64,000 bases of DNA, taken from Siphonodentalium dalli (taxonomy: Eukaryota; Mollusca; Scaphopoda; Gadilida; Siphonodentaliidae). How positions within the stretch are numbered: position 1 is the stretch's first letter; every line of letters begins with the position of its first letter. The position numbers were made by a program, and so were the translations under genes. The notes under the pieces are model-generated. The model did no database searches. It was not told the origin of the DNA and saw nothing but the letters and a program-made list of their open reading frames with translations. This document shows, piece by piece, positions 11,604-22,263 of this stretch. The stretch is taken from positions 7,031,784-7,095,783 of the forward strand of contig CP136066.1 of NCBI GenBank assembly GCA_032622095.1, in the 5' to 3' direction.

Positions 11604-12095
11604 TGTCCCGGTGTCTAGGGTTTAGATGTTGAATTGGCCGTGTCGGGAACATTGATAACAATAACTGTCCGTAGCTTTTGATAACTTTATATGTGTATAA
11701 GTCATAGTGATAAACACAGCAGGAGCATCGGTAAAAGAGGTCTAGTCTGATCGGCTGATGGAGAGAGAGTCGTCTTTCGTATCTCTCGACGCCAGTAGTT
11801 ATTACAACGTATGGTGTATAATATCATGCATCCTAATAAGGTATGATGTATATGATACACCTACCATGTGACGTGTATCATGCCATCGGTATGGTGGAAC
11901 GATCGTGGTCTGATACTTCCAACATATAAGATGGTAGTACATGTCACATCCAATTTAGAATATGATCTTGATAATTATGATTGTATCTATTCTATTAGTT
12001 ATATCTCGATGTGCTGTGTTTATCTGTACAATACGTTATAGCAATAACTGGGAACATAATTATATATCAACCGATATCTTCTGTACTATCGGACA
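11604..12095 (-). repeat. LTR copy 3 (5' LTR of the array)
   Basis: A 492-bp LTR ending in GGACA, immediately followed by the target duplication CCAC. On the minus strand it is the promoter-bearing upstream LTR. Confidence 0.88.
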
Positions 12096-12288
12096 CCACA
12101 CCTTCAAATCATACCTCTAGACCCGTACCTGTGTATATATGTCCACGGCGCACTCAGCTTTAGATTATTGAACTAATTGTCCATTAAGTTTGAACCATAG
12201 AAACGTGCCATCCCATTTCTTCCATATATATATATATATATATATATATAGGTAAAGTAGTGTAGCCGTATAGGTCTGATTGATAGTT

Positions 12289-12724
12289 GGGTTGAAATAA
12301 ATGGTAACACCTTTAAGACCTATTGTATAATTTTTTCTCACGAGCTTTCGTCTAACATAGACTTTATCAAGTGACAGACAAACGAGAAATGAGACAAGAA
12401 ACGTTAAAACTACATGAAGCGTTGATGACGTGATGACGTATCCTAGGTAAACAAGTTGATGGTTACCAAATTCTAGTAGATATAAATTAGGACCTAGTGT
12501 ATAGGTACAATTGAAAGGTATATAGCTGCATGTTAGTTGCAATAATATATCACAATAAGACTACAACCACGCGTCAACACGTCATCATCAACGCTTCATG
12601 TAGTTTTAACGTTTCTTGTCTCATTTCTCGTTTGTCTGTCACTTGATAAAGTCTATGTTAGACGAAAGCTCGTGAGAAAAAAAATATACAATAGGTCTTA
12701 AAGGTGTTACCATTTAATTCAACC
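12289..12724. mobile_element. Foldback element with 145-150 bp arms
   Basis: Arms at 12,289-12,438 and 12,580-12,724 are close reverse complements, sharing for example GGTAACACCTTTAAGACC, CTCACGAGCTTTCGTC and GAGACAAGAAACG. They surround a unique centre of about 140 bp. (TA)n runs lie just outside both arms (12,223-12,250 and 12,727-12,770). No protein is called: the open frame on the minus strand across the left arm is a by-product. Confidence 0.75.
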
Positions 12725-13112
12725 TATATATATATATATTTATATATATAGCTATATATATATATATATATGGACATACATGTACATGAACACCCACATT
12801 TAATTCCCTCGAATGCGCAACAAATGTACCATGCACATGCAGAGTACGAGTACCATCATCAGTTAGTATTTATAATAATAGCTTATAACCAAGGTGCGTG
12901 ACCACCGACGGATAGCTGATTACAGACAATCAAACTGGCACAATGAGCAATATATACACGGGTGAAAAGCGGGATGGTCTATCAGCGATTGCACAAAAAT
13001 ATCGTTCGAGTTAATTGTTGAAATGAAATCATCCATGACGGCATGACCCCAGATAAACATCTAACTGAACCGCAGAGCGAATTAGAATCCATACGACAAT
13101 CAAGTGCTTGTA
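12725..13112. other. No gene seen; TA-rich spacer
   Basis: A (TA)n tract at 12,727-12,770 is followed by unique sequence without recognisable motifs. This stretch separates the foldback element from the 3' end of the GIY-YIG gene. Confidence 0.5.
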
Positions 13113-14450
13113 CTAAATCATTTTATCCAAAAGTTGAGTATCCGCTGTTAGCTTTTGCTTTCGCTTTTGCAACATATCACGCTGATTCTGTAATTCATTT
13201 GCTCTTCTCCTTTGCCACATGTCGTCTTCATTCACCACAGGGATGTCATCAGCTATGTCGCCTTTAAAATCTTTAAAAAGACATAATACTTTGATGGGGT
13301 CTTGGATAGTTTTATTTTGTCGTATTTTGACTCGATCGAGTAAATCCTCGTCAAGGTTTTTAGTTTTATATTCCATGACGGTAGCATCCCACTCTTCACT
13401 AAGGCTTTTGCGTCGATCCGTTATTGTTATTTTACGTTCCTCCTCCAGTCGAACATTCAACCCTCCTCTTTCATCTGACGTTTGTGTCTTCATCTCCAGG
13501 ATGAGACGTCGCTCAATTTCATGGCGGATTATTTTAGTAGTTATGTTAGAAAATAGCACGCGCACGCGCATATTTTCGAAATCCGTTAACCTGAAATACT
13601 CATCCACGACCAGATTCCCCCCACGATGTTTGCGCATGCGTCCATTCAGCTGCAGCTTTGTTTGCCCAACGTAATTTCTCACCGGTTTTTCGCCATCGTA
13701 AATGAAATATATCAAGTTCTTGGATTTGCAGTTGTACGTCTCTCCAGTTAGGCTAACAAATGTTTTGCACAATGTGTTAGGTCTCACATCATTTTTAGAA
13801 GTCCATTTGCAAGTCTCGCACTGGCCATTCCCACATGGAATCGTGATCGACCTTTTAAAAGTACTGTTATTAGTTGCAACAAATACAAGGAATTTTAAGA
13901 ACATGTCCAGTTGTTGACTGTGGTCTGCCACGAGATCTGATAACTCTGTAAATATCTTGATCAGGTTCTCTACTCCCTCTTTTTGACATTTATCTAAGTG
14001 TTCCACTATTCTCCGGCATGCGTTCAAATCAGCAATAGCATAATCAAATTGAATTTTAACATCTTTTTTCACGGTTGTCAAACTTAACTTTTGTAGATCA
14101 AGTTGCTGTGCAGCAGTAACGGCGGTTATGACGTTACACATATCTTTCTCCTGTGGTTGCCCACGCTTGATACGTTGTTTGTCGATGATGTTGTCTTCCT
14201 TGAGACCATGTGGGCAGCAGAAAACGAGCAGGCCATGCACAAGACAGTATGAAGGAACTTTTCTTTTTCCATGTTCGCTGCAATTATCGCCGATGAAAGT
14301 AGTTTGGCCCTGAAAATAAACAAAAATTAGAGGTTATGTATTCTGTTAGCACATTACTCACATTTCAACATATTTTGTTGTCCCATAAATATATAACTGG
14401 CATTCACAGATATCACAATGCCTCATATTCATCTTACTTACCTATACCAT
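13113..14450 (-). CDS. Penelope-type GIY-YIG nuclease gene, spliced
   Basis: The main exon (14,312-13,113) ends at a stop. It follows a good acceptor (TTTATTTTCAG) and is preceded, across an intron of about 130 bp, by donors at 14,441 (GTAAGT) or 14,447 (GTATAG). The second leaves an ATG at 14,450-14,448 in frame. Domains in order: a Cys/His-rich segment at the exon start (CSEHG, SYCLVHG, FCCPHG); a helical region; a zinc-type motif QCETC...YNC; the nuclease core with IYF and YVGQT words, a following Arg (RMRKHRGG) and a late Glu (RHEIERR); and a charged C-terminal coiled coil. Penelope-like elements carry this zinc plus GIY-YIG module downstream of a reverse transcriptase, but none is visible here. 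It may be a domesticated or free-standing derivative. The upstream exon abuts the Polinton at 14,599. Confidence 0.7.
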
Positions 14451-14598
14451 GGTTCCATGTCCAGAACAAAACTTAAGTATTCTTGATGGATAAATATTTT
14501 CAAGCCGATAATTGAAATTAACATACATGGCGGTGCCCCGTATGACGTGGAGTTCGACTGGAGATATTAAACAATTTAATACAAAGCGAATATCTACT

Positions 14599-15016
14599 AG
14601 ATGTCAGCAGCATGCTTGTGACTGTGGGCGCAGATGGTATGGGAACCCTTTTCCTATAGGTCTATGGCTCCATAGTATGGCAACGCCCCCTTTCCTATGC
14701 TTTGTATGTGTATATGTCTATGGCCCCATAGTATGGCAACGCCCCCTTATTAATTATTATATATCGCTCCTCCTTCCTTCCCACGTAATTTCTGGAACTT
14801 TTTTTTTTCTGGAAAATTCTGGAACATTTTTTTTGTTCTGGAACATTTTTATTGTTCTGGAACAATCTGGAACAATTTTTTGTTTCTGGAAAATTCTAGA
14901 ACATTTTTTTTTCTAGTAAAATCCATAATGAATGTAGGAAATAAAGAATATATATATATAATGTTAATTTCACACGGTACACACATTGGGTATCATAGCA
15001 TCTATCTATTTACCGT
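14599..15016 (+). repeat. Polinton left terminal inverted repeat
   Basis: Begins AGATGTCAGCAGCATG and runs to TATTTACCGT. It matches the right repeat in reverse complement, including a run of TTCTGGAA-type words separated by T-runs (about 14,800-14,925). The first polymerase-side reading frame starts inside it. Confidence 0.93.
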
Positions 15017-15025
15017 ATTTGACTT

Positions 15026-15241
15026 CATTGAGTGAAACTCAACCATTCGACGTTCCAGACACGGTACAACGATCGGAAACTCAACCCACCGATACTTCAT
15101 TGAGTGAAACTCAACCATTCGACGTGTCAGAGACGGTACAACGATCGGAAACTCAACCCACCGATACTTCATTGAGTGAAACTCAACCATTCGACGTGTC
15201 AGAGACGGTACAACGATCGGAAACTCAACCTTTTGAAGCGC
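15026..15241 (+). repeat. 72-bp in-frame coding repeat, three copies
   Basis: Each unit encodes 24 residues with two SETQP motifs (SETQPFDV and SETQPTDT). The copies are nearly identical in DNA, so the expansion is recent. A further partial, diverged unit follows to about 15,285. The repeats lie just inside the terminal inverted repeat, at the N-terminal side of the polymerase frame. Confidence 0.85.
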
Positions 15242-16182
15242 CTTCGAGTGAAACACAACGACCGGAAACTCAACCGACCGAAGTGTCAGACGATTCTATT
15301 AACTCTTCCGCAACTAATATCGATGCTGAGCCGGACTTGAATCATCCACACTTTCACATTTCCAAAATCGCCTCCAAATCTTTTCTTAACCATGCTGCAT
15401 ATGAGAATATATATGAAATCAAATTCAAAAATCAGTTACACGGACAGACATTATTATCACTACAGGATATTCTACACGACATGTTCGATTATGTATTGAA
15501 CTTAATACCACACCGGGACGAAGATTACGGACGATTCACACTCAGTACTATCGATTTAGACCGTCCTATTACTTCAGGTCTTCGGAAATGGTCTTCTTTG
15601 ACCCCTCAAGTCATAATGGATCATATTGCATTAGTTTTAAATTCGCACGAAAATATTAAACTGGATAATACATTTAATATTAGCATAGGATCCGTAATTA
15701 CACCTAATGGAGGAAAATACGTCGCTCTGGAAGGACCGAAGTCAGTGTTTACTAAAAAAATTAAACACATGAGTGTCTCAGTCGGTTACATACATAACTA
15801 TTGCAAAATTAATTTGTTTTTTTTTTAATTTAAAAATAAATACATTTTTTTCTGTGTAATGTACATGTATACTAATCAATCATGTAATCACTTAGCTTCT
15901 GGGGAAAATTTGGCCAACGCCCTAATATGGTACAGACGGTGATTATCCACGAGCAGGAACCTGCAAAATTCTTCGGTTTGTTGAGCGATCCAGCCAAGGA
16001 AATCAAAGATTTCCAGATTATGGGGAACTCTTGTATAAGAATACAGTACAATTACAAGGAACATAACATTCCGCAAGATCAAGGGAACGTATATATAGCG
16101 ATTTTCACTACCACCTACGCTAGACTAAAGTTGTACGAAGCTATCGACAGATTGGACAGGAACGTGCTATACTTTGATACTG

Positions 16183-16414
16183 GTAAGTACAACTATGTTA
16201 GGAGCTCTCGTGTGCCCCCCTTGTGAGGTTGCGTGAGGTTGCGTGCGCTTGAGGACCCGTGATGTTGCGTGAGGTTGCGTGCGCTTGAGGACCCGTGAGG
16301 TTGCGTGAGGTTGCGTGCGCTTGAGGACCCGTGAGGTTGCGTGAGGTTGCGTGAGGTTGTGTGCGCACTAGCTTTCGTCATTATATAATTATTATACACA
16401 TTGTCTTTTTCCAG
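16183..16414 (+). other. Spliceosomal intron within polymerase motif C
   Basis: The donor is G|GTAAGT at 16,183 and the acceptor is TTGTCTTTTTCCAG ending at 16,414. Removing these 232 bases joins a split Asp codon and keeps the frame through the catalytic DTDS. Most of the intron is filled by a minisatellite. Confidence 0.85.
16223..16366 (+). repeat. 36-bp minisatellite in polymerase intron
   Basis: About four copies of a 36-base unit made from GTGAGGTTGC, GTGAGGTTGC, GTGCGCTTGA and GGACCC; the last copy is altered. Open frames through it are an effect of the repeat. Confidence 0.88.
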
Positions 16415-16829
16415 ATTCAGTTATATACGTACACAGACCAGGAAGTCCAGACGTTGCTGTGGGTGACTATCTAGGGGATTTCACTTCGGAGACGGATCCT
16501 GGGGATTACATAACACAATTCAGAACTGGAGGGGCCAAAAACTACAGTTATAAAACCCTTAAAGGACAGACTGTTTGTAAAGTTCGCGGCTTCACATTAA
16601 ACCATATAAACAGCTTAAATATAAACTATGACGTCATGGATAATCTTGTACGTAAACGGAAGAGAGACGAACCGGATGTGTCTTCTTTTAAAGTGTTTAT
16701 AACAGAGAATAGGATTATTCGAGCCGGAGACAGACCCCTTATATTCAATCGTGTGCAAAATAAACATTATGATTTAGTTTACAACAAGAGAGTTGTGCAG
16801 GAAGACTATACGACCCTACCTTTCGGCTA

Positions 16830-16945
16830 TTGATGTATTTTATATGCATGTGGTTAATGTATTTTATATGTATGTGATTGATGTATTTTATATGTATGTG
16901 GTTAATGTATTTTATATGTATGTGATTGATGTATTTTATATGATT
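16830..16945 (+). repeat. 24-bp minisatellite after the polymerase stop
   Basis: About five copies of TGATGTATTTTATATGTATG plus a short variable end, beginning at the polymerase stop codon. It is the last DNA that can be linked to the Polinton left arm. Confidence 0.85.
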
Positions 16946-18654
16946 ACACTATTTTATACTAGCTTCGATCTTTGTCTTACAACGATACCCTGGACCAAAA
17001 CACGGGTTGGACTGTCCCCCAGTACCCCATTTGAACAGCATTTTGAGCTTTCCTAAATGGATAATAGCAACCACCCCAGTGGGTGTTTATACCTAAATGC
17101 GTGTGAATTATGACGTCATATAATTTTTCTATATTTCTATACCAAGCAGGGGGGGGTGAAAAAAAAAATTCCGGCACGTATGCCGGGGTGGGTGGGTGGT
17201 CAAAGCCACCAACAAGCAATTTTTTCCGCAACTAAAAAAAAAAATTCCTGCTTGTTTTTTAGTGTTTTGGCAATGAGTTGGGCTTCAAACCCACTTTGAA
17301 TGAGAGAAATAATGTAATTCTAACTGTAAACTGACTGCAGGCAGTTATCGTGTTGTATTTTGTTGCAAATTTTGAAATCCAAGATGGCCGCTGGCAGCCA
17401 TGTTTTTTTGGCCGAATGACCTCAAAATGACTCATTCCTATTTACATGTCCATGTTAACATCCATGATAAATAGTATGCACAGAAATTCATATACAGCTG
17501 TTTACAGTGAATTTCCCCCCGCAAATCTCTGTTTTAGTGTTAAAAGGGGGGTGGGTGTCAAAAAATGGTCGGAAAAAACTGCCGAAAACGGAAAAAAATT
17601 TGGCGGTGGGGGTGGGTGGGTACAAAAAATGATCGAAAGGGAAAAAATGCCATACGTGCCTGAAATTTTTTTCCGACCCCCCCCCTGTACCAAGAGCGAA
17701 AATAGCGTGTATGCTTTTTTGTAAATTTCACACGTGACTTCCGGGAGGTTACTGCGCAGACTCCAGCAGAAACTGATCGAAGAATTACGTTTTCTTCACT
17801 TCAACTTCAACACAATCGACTGTTAGTAACGGTACTGAGTTAGGAGAGCAGCGTGCTCCGAAGACAACCGCGACGGAGGAATTTACATACAAGTACAACA
17901 ACAACGATTGCCGATGATCACTTTTTAATTGTCCTCACTGAGTCATTCAGAGACTCAATCAAATAATAGATTAATCGAGGATTAATCACAGCCTTTCTAG
18001 TCTGATAACATGGCATTCGGTAAAATATTACCGTGGCACAGTTTGTGATTAGCCATCTCGATTGTAAACAAATCTTCTACTCGAAATTTGTAAATTAAAA
18101 AAACAAATCAAATTTAAATGTGCATGTGCGATAATCAAAATCATCCATGACCCAACCCGGACACACATACCAAATCGCAGTCACATCCACTGAGAAACAA
18201 CGAAGAAGCTAGACATTACACTTTTATTTAGAGCCGGCATCGACATCGGCGTCGACAAACACTTTATATACACCGATTTCTCCACTACAAGGTCAAGGCC
18301 CCACATGGCACGAAATTGAAAAATCAACGAGTGATTGATCTGTGTTTCATGTAATTTGCAACAATGAATGTTGTTTTGAGGATTGTATGGATTATTGTGT
18401 ACCACAGATACACGAAGACTAGGCAATTCAATGTTAGGTGTATTCAATTTCATGACATCATGTGTAAACTGTGTTTGTGACATGATTATTGGACGTTTAC
18501 TTTCGACAGGAGCTTGGAGGCATTGTTGAATTTGTTCTCAAATCTAGTAATCATCAAAGGTTGCACAGGTATTTGCTTATCATTAATTTAATCATTTGAT
18601 TTAGGACTGAAAAAGAATTTTTTTTCTGTTTTCAAATTGAAAAGATCAATCGTA
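16946..18654. other. Non-Polinton spacer with inverted G-rich repeat
   Basis: An inverted pair at about 17,130-17,200 and 17,640-17,700 shares GGCACGTATG and C/G runs of eight or nine. Between them (about 17,375-17,475) lies one reverse-oriented unit of the satellite that forms the array at 22.2-27.1 kb, with CCAAGATGGCCGC and CATGTTAACATCCATG-like words. A promoter- or exon-like stretch around 17,740-17,930 and an unrecognised open frame at 18,181-18,483 (minus) have no support beyond being open. Confidence 0.5.
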
Positions 18655-19041
18655 CTGCCCTGCTGGACAAAACAAGTGTCCATTGGCACCGCTGTGTGTT
18701 TGGCGTTCGGCGGCGGTGTCAGAGTTTGTAACTGCAGTTGAGCACCGCGGCCAAGCGGCAAGTACACCATGGCCGACCGTCAAGTACACATGTACACCAT
18801 GGCCGAAAAGCAACTACAATGGGGCCGAATGGCATTACACCGTGGTTAGATTTCTGGTTTATATTGTCTTTTTTCAGTTTAATAAATGCACACAGCGGCA
18901 ACTATACACCATGGTCGAATGGCAAATACACCGTGGCCCAACTGTAGTTAGCTGGTGGAGCCGCTGTGCAGTTGCATTTCAGCCGCAGTGGCAATGCTAA
19001 GCGCACCGTGGTTAAGTGGACACTTGTTTTGCCCAGCAGGG
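18655..19041. mobile_element. TA-flanked MITE family A, copy 1
   Basis: Inverted ends CCCTGCTGGACAAAACAAG / CTTGTTTTGCCCAGCAGGG, flanked by TA on both sides. The interior has alternating GCCGAACGGCAAG-type subrepeats in both orientations and a TTGTCTTTTTTCAG tract. About 387 bp and too short for a transposase, so it needs one in trans. TA duplication is typical of Tc1/mariner-like elements but does not prove membership. Confidence 0.8.
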
Positions 19042-19877
19042 TAGTACATGTGTATTCAGTTCAAATTCATACAGATATCTTTCAGACTTTCATGTTTACA
19101 AAATGTAGGCGCGCATAGTCCCGCTCGATGGGTTTTGGCCAGCCGCGCGGTTTCTATCAAGATAAAATAAACAGCGGAAATACATTCATAAATGTTGCGT
19201 AAATTGAATTACTAGTAGTTTACTCACGATGGATGTCCATTGAAACTCTTTGATGGTTTAACACTGCTTAATCCACTATCCATTAGCACAAGTGAATGTT
19301 ACACACTGTGTTTTCATATTGTACATGCTCCTACCCCGGTATATTAATTGTAATTCATAATTATTAATAAGGAATTAATTTAATACTCCGATTCAATGCT
19401 GACGAAATATTGATCGCTCACTGGTTTTCAATTTTAGCCGCGCGATGGTGCGCAAGAGCGATCGCGCGCCTCAAAAATTAAAGTCTGATCTTTCTGTTGA
19501 TTCCAACGTTAACAATATTACTTAATATTTTTACCGCTTTAGAGGGCGTTCTTTATTAGATGAACATTATTTTACCCACACGTCATGATTCCATGATTTT
19601 AAGGTGAAGTTGAACAGAAGCGAGCGCTAAGCTTTGTTTTCATTAAAGCATGCTCACACCAGGACGGTGTGGTAATAATAGTAATAGCATGATTTTGTCG
19701 GGCACCTTGGTTTCTTTACAGCCCTCCAGGAATGATTAACTCCGTCTCGGGTCTATAAATAGGCCCTCGGGCTGTTAATCATTACTGTCGGGTCCAGGTG
19801 CTACCACGGCCGAGTACTAGTAACTTTATAACCCTGTGGCGACTGCAGTAGCGTTCTTTAATGTGCACACACCAAGG
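19042..19877. other. No gene recognised
   Basis: Unique-looking AT-rich DNA. A short hairpin built from CCCTCCAGGAATGATTAA and TTAATCATT lies near 19,720-19,785. Confidence 0.4.
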
Positions 19878-20556
19878 CGGAATACAGGAGAAGTCGGCCC
19901 CGCTACGAAGTCGGCCCCAGAGAAGTCGGCCCCGTACGAAGTCGGCCCAGCTATTAACATCAGTTAGTGACATGTTTACTCAATTGAGTAACATACATGT
20001 ATATCAGGTGTCACGGAAACCTTGTTCAACACTACATTGTATATGACTTAGTGTTGATCTTTATCGGCGTTTCGCTGACTGCTTCCATGTGGAAATCCCT
20101 CTGGCGCGACGCCCATTATAATTATGACAGGACATTGTTTAGGTCTATAGATTAATTGGCTGACTAAGTGTGAAGGTTCGTATCTGGTCTAATACCATGT
20201 CTTGTATATATGGCTATTTTTCCGGTACAGATTTAAATTTCCGTTTAACGAACCCTATCGACATACCGTATCTGCGTAAAACCATGACAGTGCGCGATAA
20301 GAAAATGGATTGCCAGGAGGTGATATAATCCTCCTTGACACCATGTGACCAAAACATGGTCACATAAAATGGAATGCTACGAGGTGATGTAATCCCTTAT
20401 GACACCGTGTGGCGAAATGTCGGTCTCATCTTATTGTGCCACAGGCATTAACAAGCAGTAAAATAATAATGGGGCCGACTTTTCTTGACCAATCTTTAAT
20501 TTACCCGGGCCGACTTCTCTTGTGGCCGACCTTGTTTTGGGCTGACTTCTCCAGAT
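19878..20556. mobile_element. Foldback-like element with GAAGTCGGCC ends
   Basis: The left end has four short direct copies of GAAGTCGGCCCC, starting AGGAGAAGTCGGCC. The right end has inverse versions (GGGCCGACTTCTC, GGGCTGACTTCTCC). Inside, 20,300-20,430 holds a duplicated unit of about 75 bp, with GAGGTGATGTAATCC and GACACCATGTG words. No ORF of note and no clear target duplication. Confidence 0.55.
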
Positions 20557-20639
20557 ACCCCGAGGCATGTACACAGGTTAGCCATTAATGTCCGCACCCC
20601 CAATCAGACAGCATACTGCAGAACAACAAAATACCTGGA

Positions 20640-20845
20640 TAGATGTTGTAATGGGGGAAGTCGTTTTTTTTGCATTCAGATCTTTATTCAGTGATCTCAA
20701 ATGAGACTTTTCAGCTTTACAAACTTGGTATCTGACCGAGTTCTGATTTTTGTCAGAATACCCTGACCAGGTTGCGATCCCTGGCCCGCTAGCACGAGAG
20801 ACCAGTACACTACAGTACCTCTCGGCTATCGACTTCCCTAGATTT
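20640..20845 (-). repeat. tRNA-derived SINE-like repeat
   Basis: On the minus strand a TAGCCGAGAGGT A-box-like word and a GGGATCGCAACC B-box-like word lie at tRNA-like spacing, followed by an unrelated body and an A-run (20,659-20,666 as T on the plus strand). Flanking target duplications were not found, so the boundaries are approximate. Confidence 0.5.
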
Positions 20846-21243
20846 AAGTAATTGACCCCCTCTATAGTGGTGTCACCCCATGTAATACTGCTGTATTATA
20901 TAAGAAATGAACGGCGGGTTCAATGTGGTCATCGGATTTTTACCGCAAGAAAAATTCAGCAAACTGCATGAACCCCGAAGTAGTAAAGCCAAAAAAATAT
21001 ATACCTGTGTTTCCGGTGACCCGCCCACCCCTATTTCGGAGCTCCTGACGGTTTTCATTTTATTCATTTTGCAAAATTCCAACGCATCCCGTTTTATTAG
21101 CTCAACTTACAACTTTGTAAGTTTGAGCTATTGCCATGGGTTGGCGTCCGTCATCCGTGTGTCTGTGTGTCCGTCAACAATTTACTTTGTCGCGGGATAC
21201 AGGTTGTGCCTTTAGTCTGATCTCTTTGAAATTTGTCATGATT
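20846..21243. other. Repeat leader with hairpin; no gene
   Basis: A hairpin TAGCTCAACTTAC / GTAAGTTTGAGCTA (21,098-21,130) precedes CCATGGGTTGGCGTCCGTC and then a single satellite-like piece, GTCTGATCTCTTTGAAATTTG. This looks like the start of the larger repeat from which the satellite array derives. Confidence 0.45.
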
Positions 21244-21840
21244 CAGGGTCCGCGCTGGAACGAAATTTACATTTGCCAAATAATTTGCCAAATGAAAATA
21301 TTTTTTGCCAAATTCTTTTAGAATTTGCCAAATATTTTTCCCAATAGCATCATTTTCTGCAACCTTGACTGAGTCTTATGTTTCGACACTCACTGTTTGA
21401 TATCGATAAAAAAGCAGTTAGTTAATGATTATGATCTCATCTATTACGGTTTATCATACAACAATAAACCGATTACCGAACAATACAATAGTAGAAGCGT
21501 TGCTTGATCAAAAGCGAACATCATATGAAGATTAGCTATGTAAGCACCACCATCACACTAAATAGAGGTAATCCCTCCACCCGTCGATACTAATGAATTC
21601 AGATTAACTGCATCTTAATGGAGGTGTTAACTTTTGCGAAACCATATAAAACACAACTAATATAATTCCATTGTAATAATTTCCGAAAATGAATGGTATT
21701 GAGTGACCGATATTTTTTAACTTCATTAATAAGGAATTAAAAAGTGACTTGCCAAAACTTTTGCCAAATGAAAATATTTTTTGCCAACTGTGAATTATTT
21801 TTGCCATTGGCAAATTTGGCAAGTGGCAGAGCGAACCCTG
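21244..21840. mobile_element. hAT-like non-autonomous element
   Basis: Ends are CAGGGTCCGCGCTGG and, in reverse complement, CAGGGTTCGCTCTGCC. Flanks read GTCATGAT(T) left and GTCATGAA(T) right, an 8-bp duplication with one mismatch, as expected for hAT. It is about 597 bp with several TTTGCCAAAT words near both ends and no transposase. It interrupts a satellite-type sequence that resumes on the right. Confidence 0.65.
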
Positions 21841-21866
21841 GTCATGAATGTTGACATTGACATGTA

Positions 21867-22263
21867 CCCTGCTGGACAAAACAAGTGTCCATTGGCACCA
21901 CGGTGTATTTGCCATTCGGGTGCAGTGTCAGAGTTTGTAACTGCAGTTGAGCGCCGCGGCCGAGCGGCAAGTACATGTACACCGCGGCCGAACGACAAGT
22001 ACACATGTACACCATGGCCAAAAAGCAACTACAACGGGGCCGAATGGTATGTACACCGTGGTTAGATTTCTGGTTTGTATTGTCTTTTTTCAGTTTGATG
22101 AATGTACACAGCGGCAACTACATTTGTACACCATGGCCGAATGGCAAATAAACCAATGCCCAACTGTAGTTAGCCAGTGGAGCCGCGGTGTAGTTGCATT
22201 TCGGCCGCGGTGGCAATGCTAAGCGCACCGTGGTTAAGTGGACACTTGTTTTTCCCAGCAGGG
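21867..22263. mobile_element. TA-flanked MITE family A, copy 2
   Basis: It sits exactly inside the satellite word GACATG-TA-GATGGG: the left flank ends GACATGTA and the right flank starts TAGATGGG. That shows directly that TA is the duplicated target. Ends and internal GCCGAACGGCAAG-type subrepeats match the other copies; 397 bp. Confidence 0.9.

Larger units (their letters stand above)
3487..12095 (-). mobile_element. LTR retrotransposon, tandem LTR-int-LTR-int-LTR form
   Basis: Three 492-bp LTRs (3,487-3,978; 7,545-8,036; 11,604-12,095) enclose two almost identical internal regions of 3,566 and 3,567 bp. The outer boundaries are flanked by the same 4 bases, CCAC (3,483-3,486 and 12,096-12,099), so the whole array behaves as one insertion. 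LTR ends are TG...CA. Orientation is minus: a purine-rich tract sits next to the left LTR, a TGG-starting primer-binding site next to the middle and right LTRs, and the gag-like frame reads leftward. No reverse transcriptase, protease or integrase motifs were found, so the element would depend on other elements for retrotransposition. The tandem form probably arose by recombination between LTRs of two copies. Few differences between copies point to a recent origin. Confidence 0.88.
15023..16833 (+). pseudogene. Polinton DNA polymerase B, internally deleted
   Basis: Three coding pieces remain. The first (open from 14,986, no ATG) has three 24-residue repeats rich in SETQP and then the conserved Polinton polymerase N-terminal block (about 15,340-15,720, with DLDRPITSG); it ends in a T-run at about 15,826. 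The second (from about 15,891) starts at motif B, with FWGKFGQR, and runs through the fingers/thumb side of the palm. The third (16,415-16,833) follows a spliceosomal intron that interrupts motif C; splicing restores the DTDS core of the metal site. The 3'-5' exonuclease, the terminal-protein-type regions and palm motif A are all missing, so the enzyme would be inactive. The last piece carries the thumb words VCKVRGFTLN and stops at 16,833. Confidence 0.85.

Noticed and set aside
13219-13674. 151-codon plus-strand frame
   Set aside because: Shadow of the GIY-YIG gene on the opposite strand.
14512-14916. 134-codon frame across the Polinton terminal repeat, also at 33.8-34.15 kb
   Set aside because: It is low complexity (Phe, Trp, Ile from TTCTGGAA and T-runs), spans the element boundary, and is duplicated only because the repeat is.
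20730-20840. tRNA-Ser-like gene
   Set aside because: The box-like words are imperfect and it is followed by an unrelated body and an A-run, as in SINEs.
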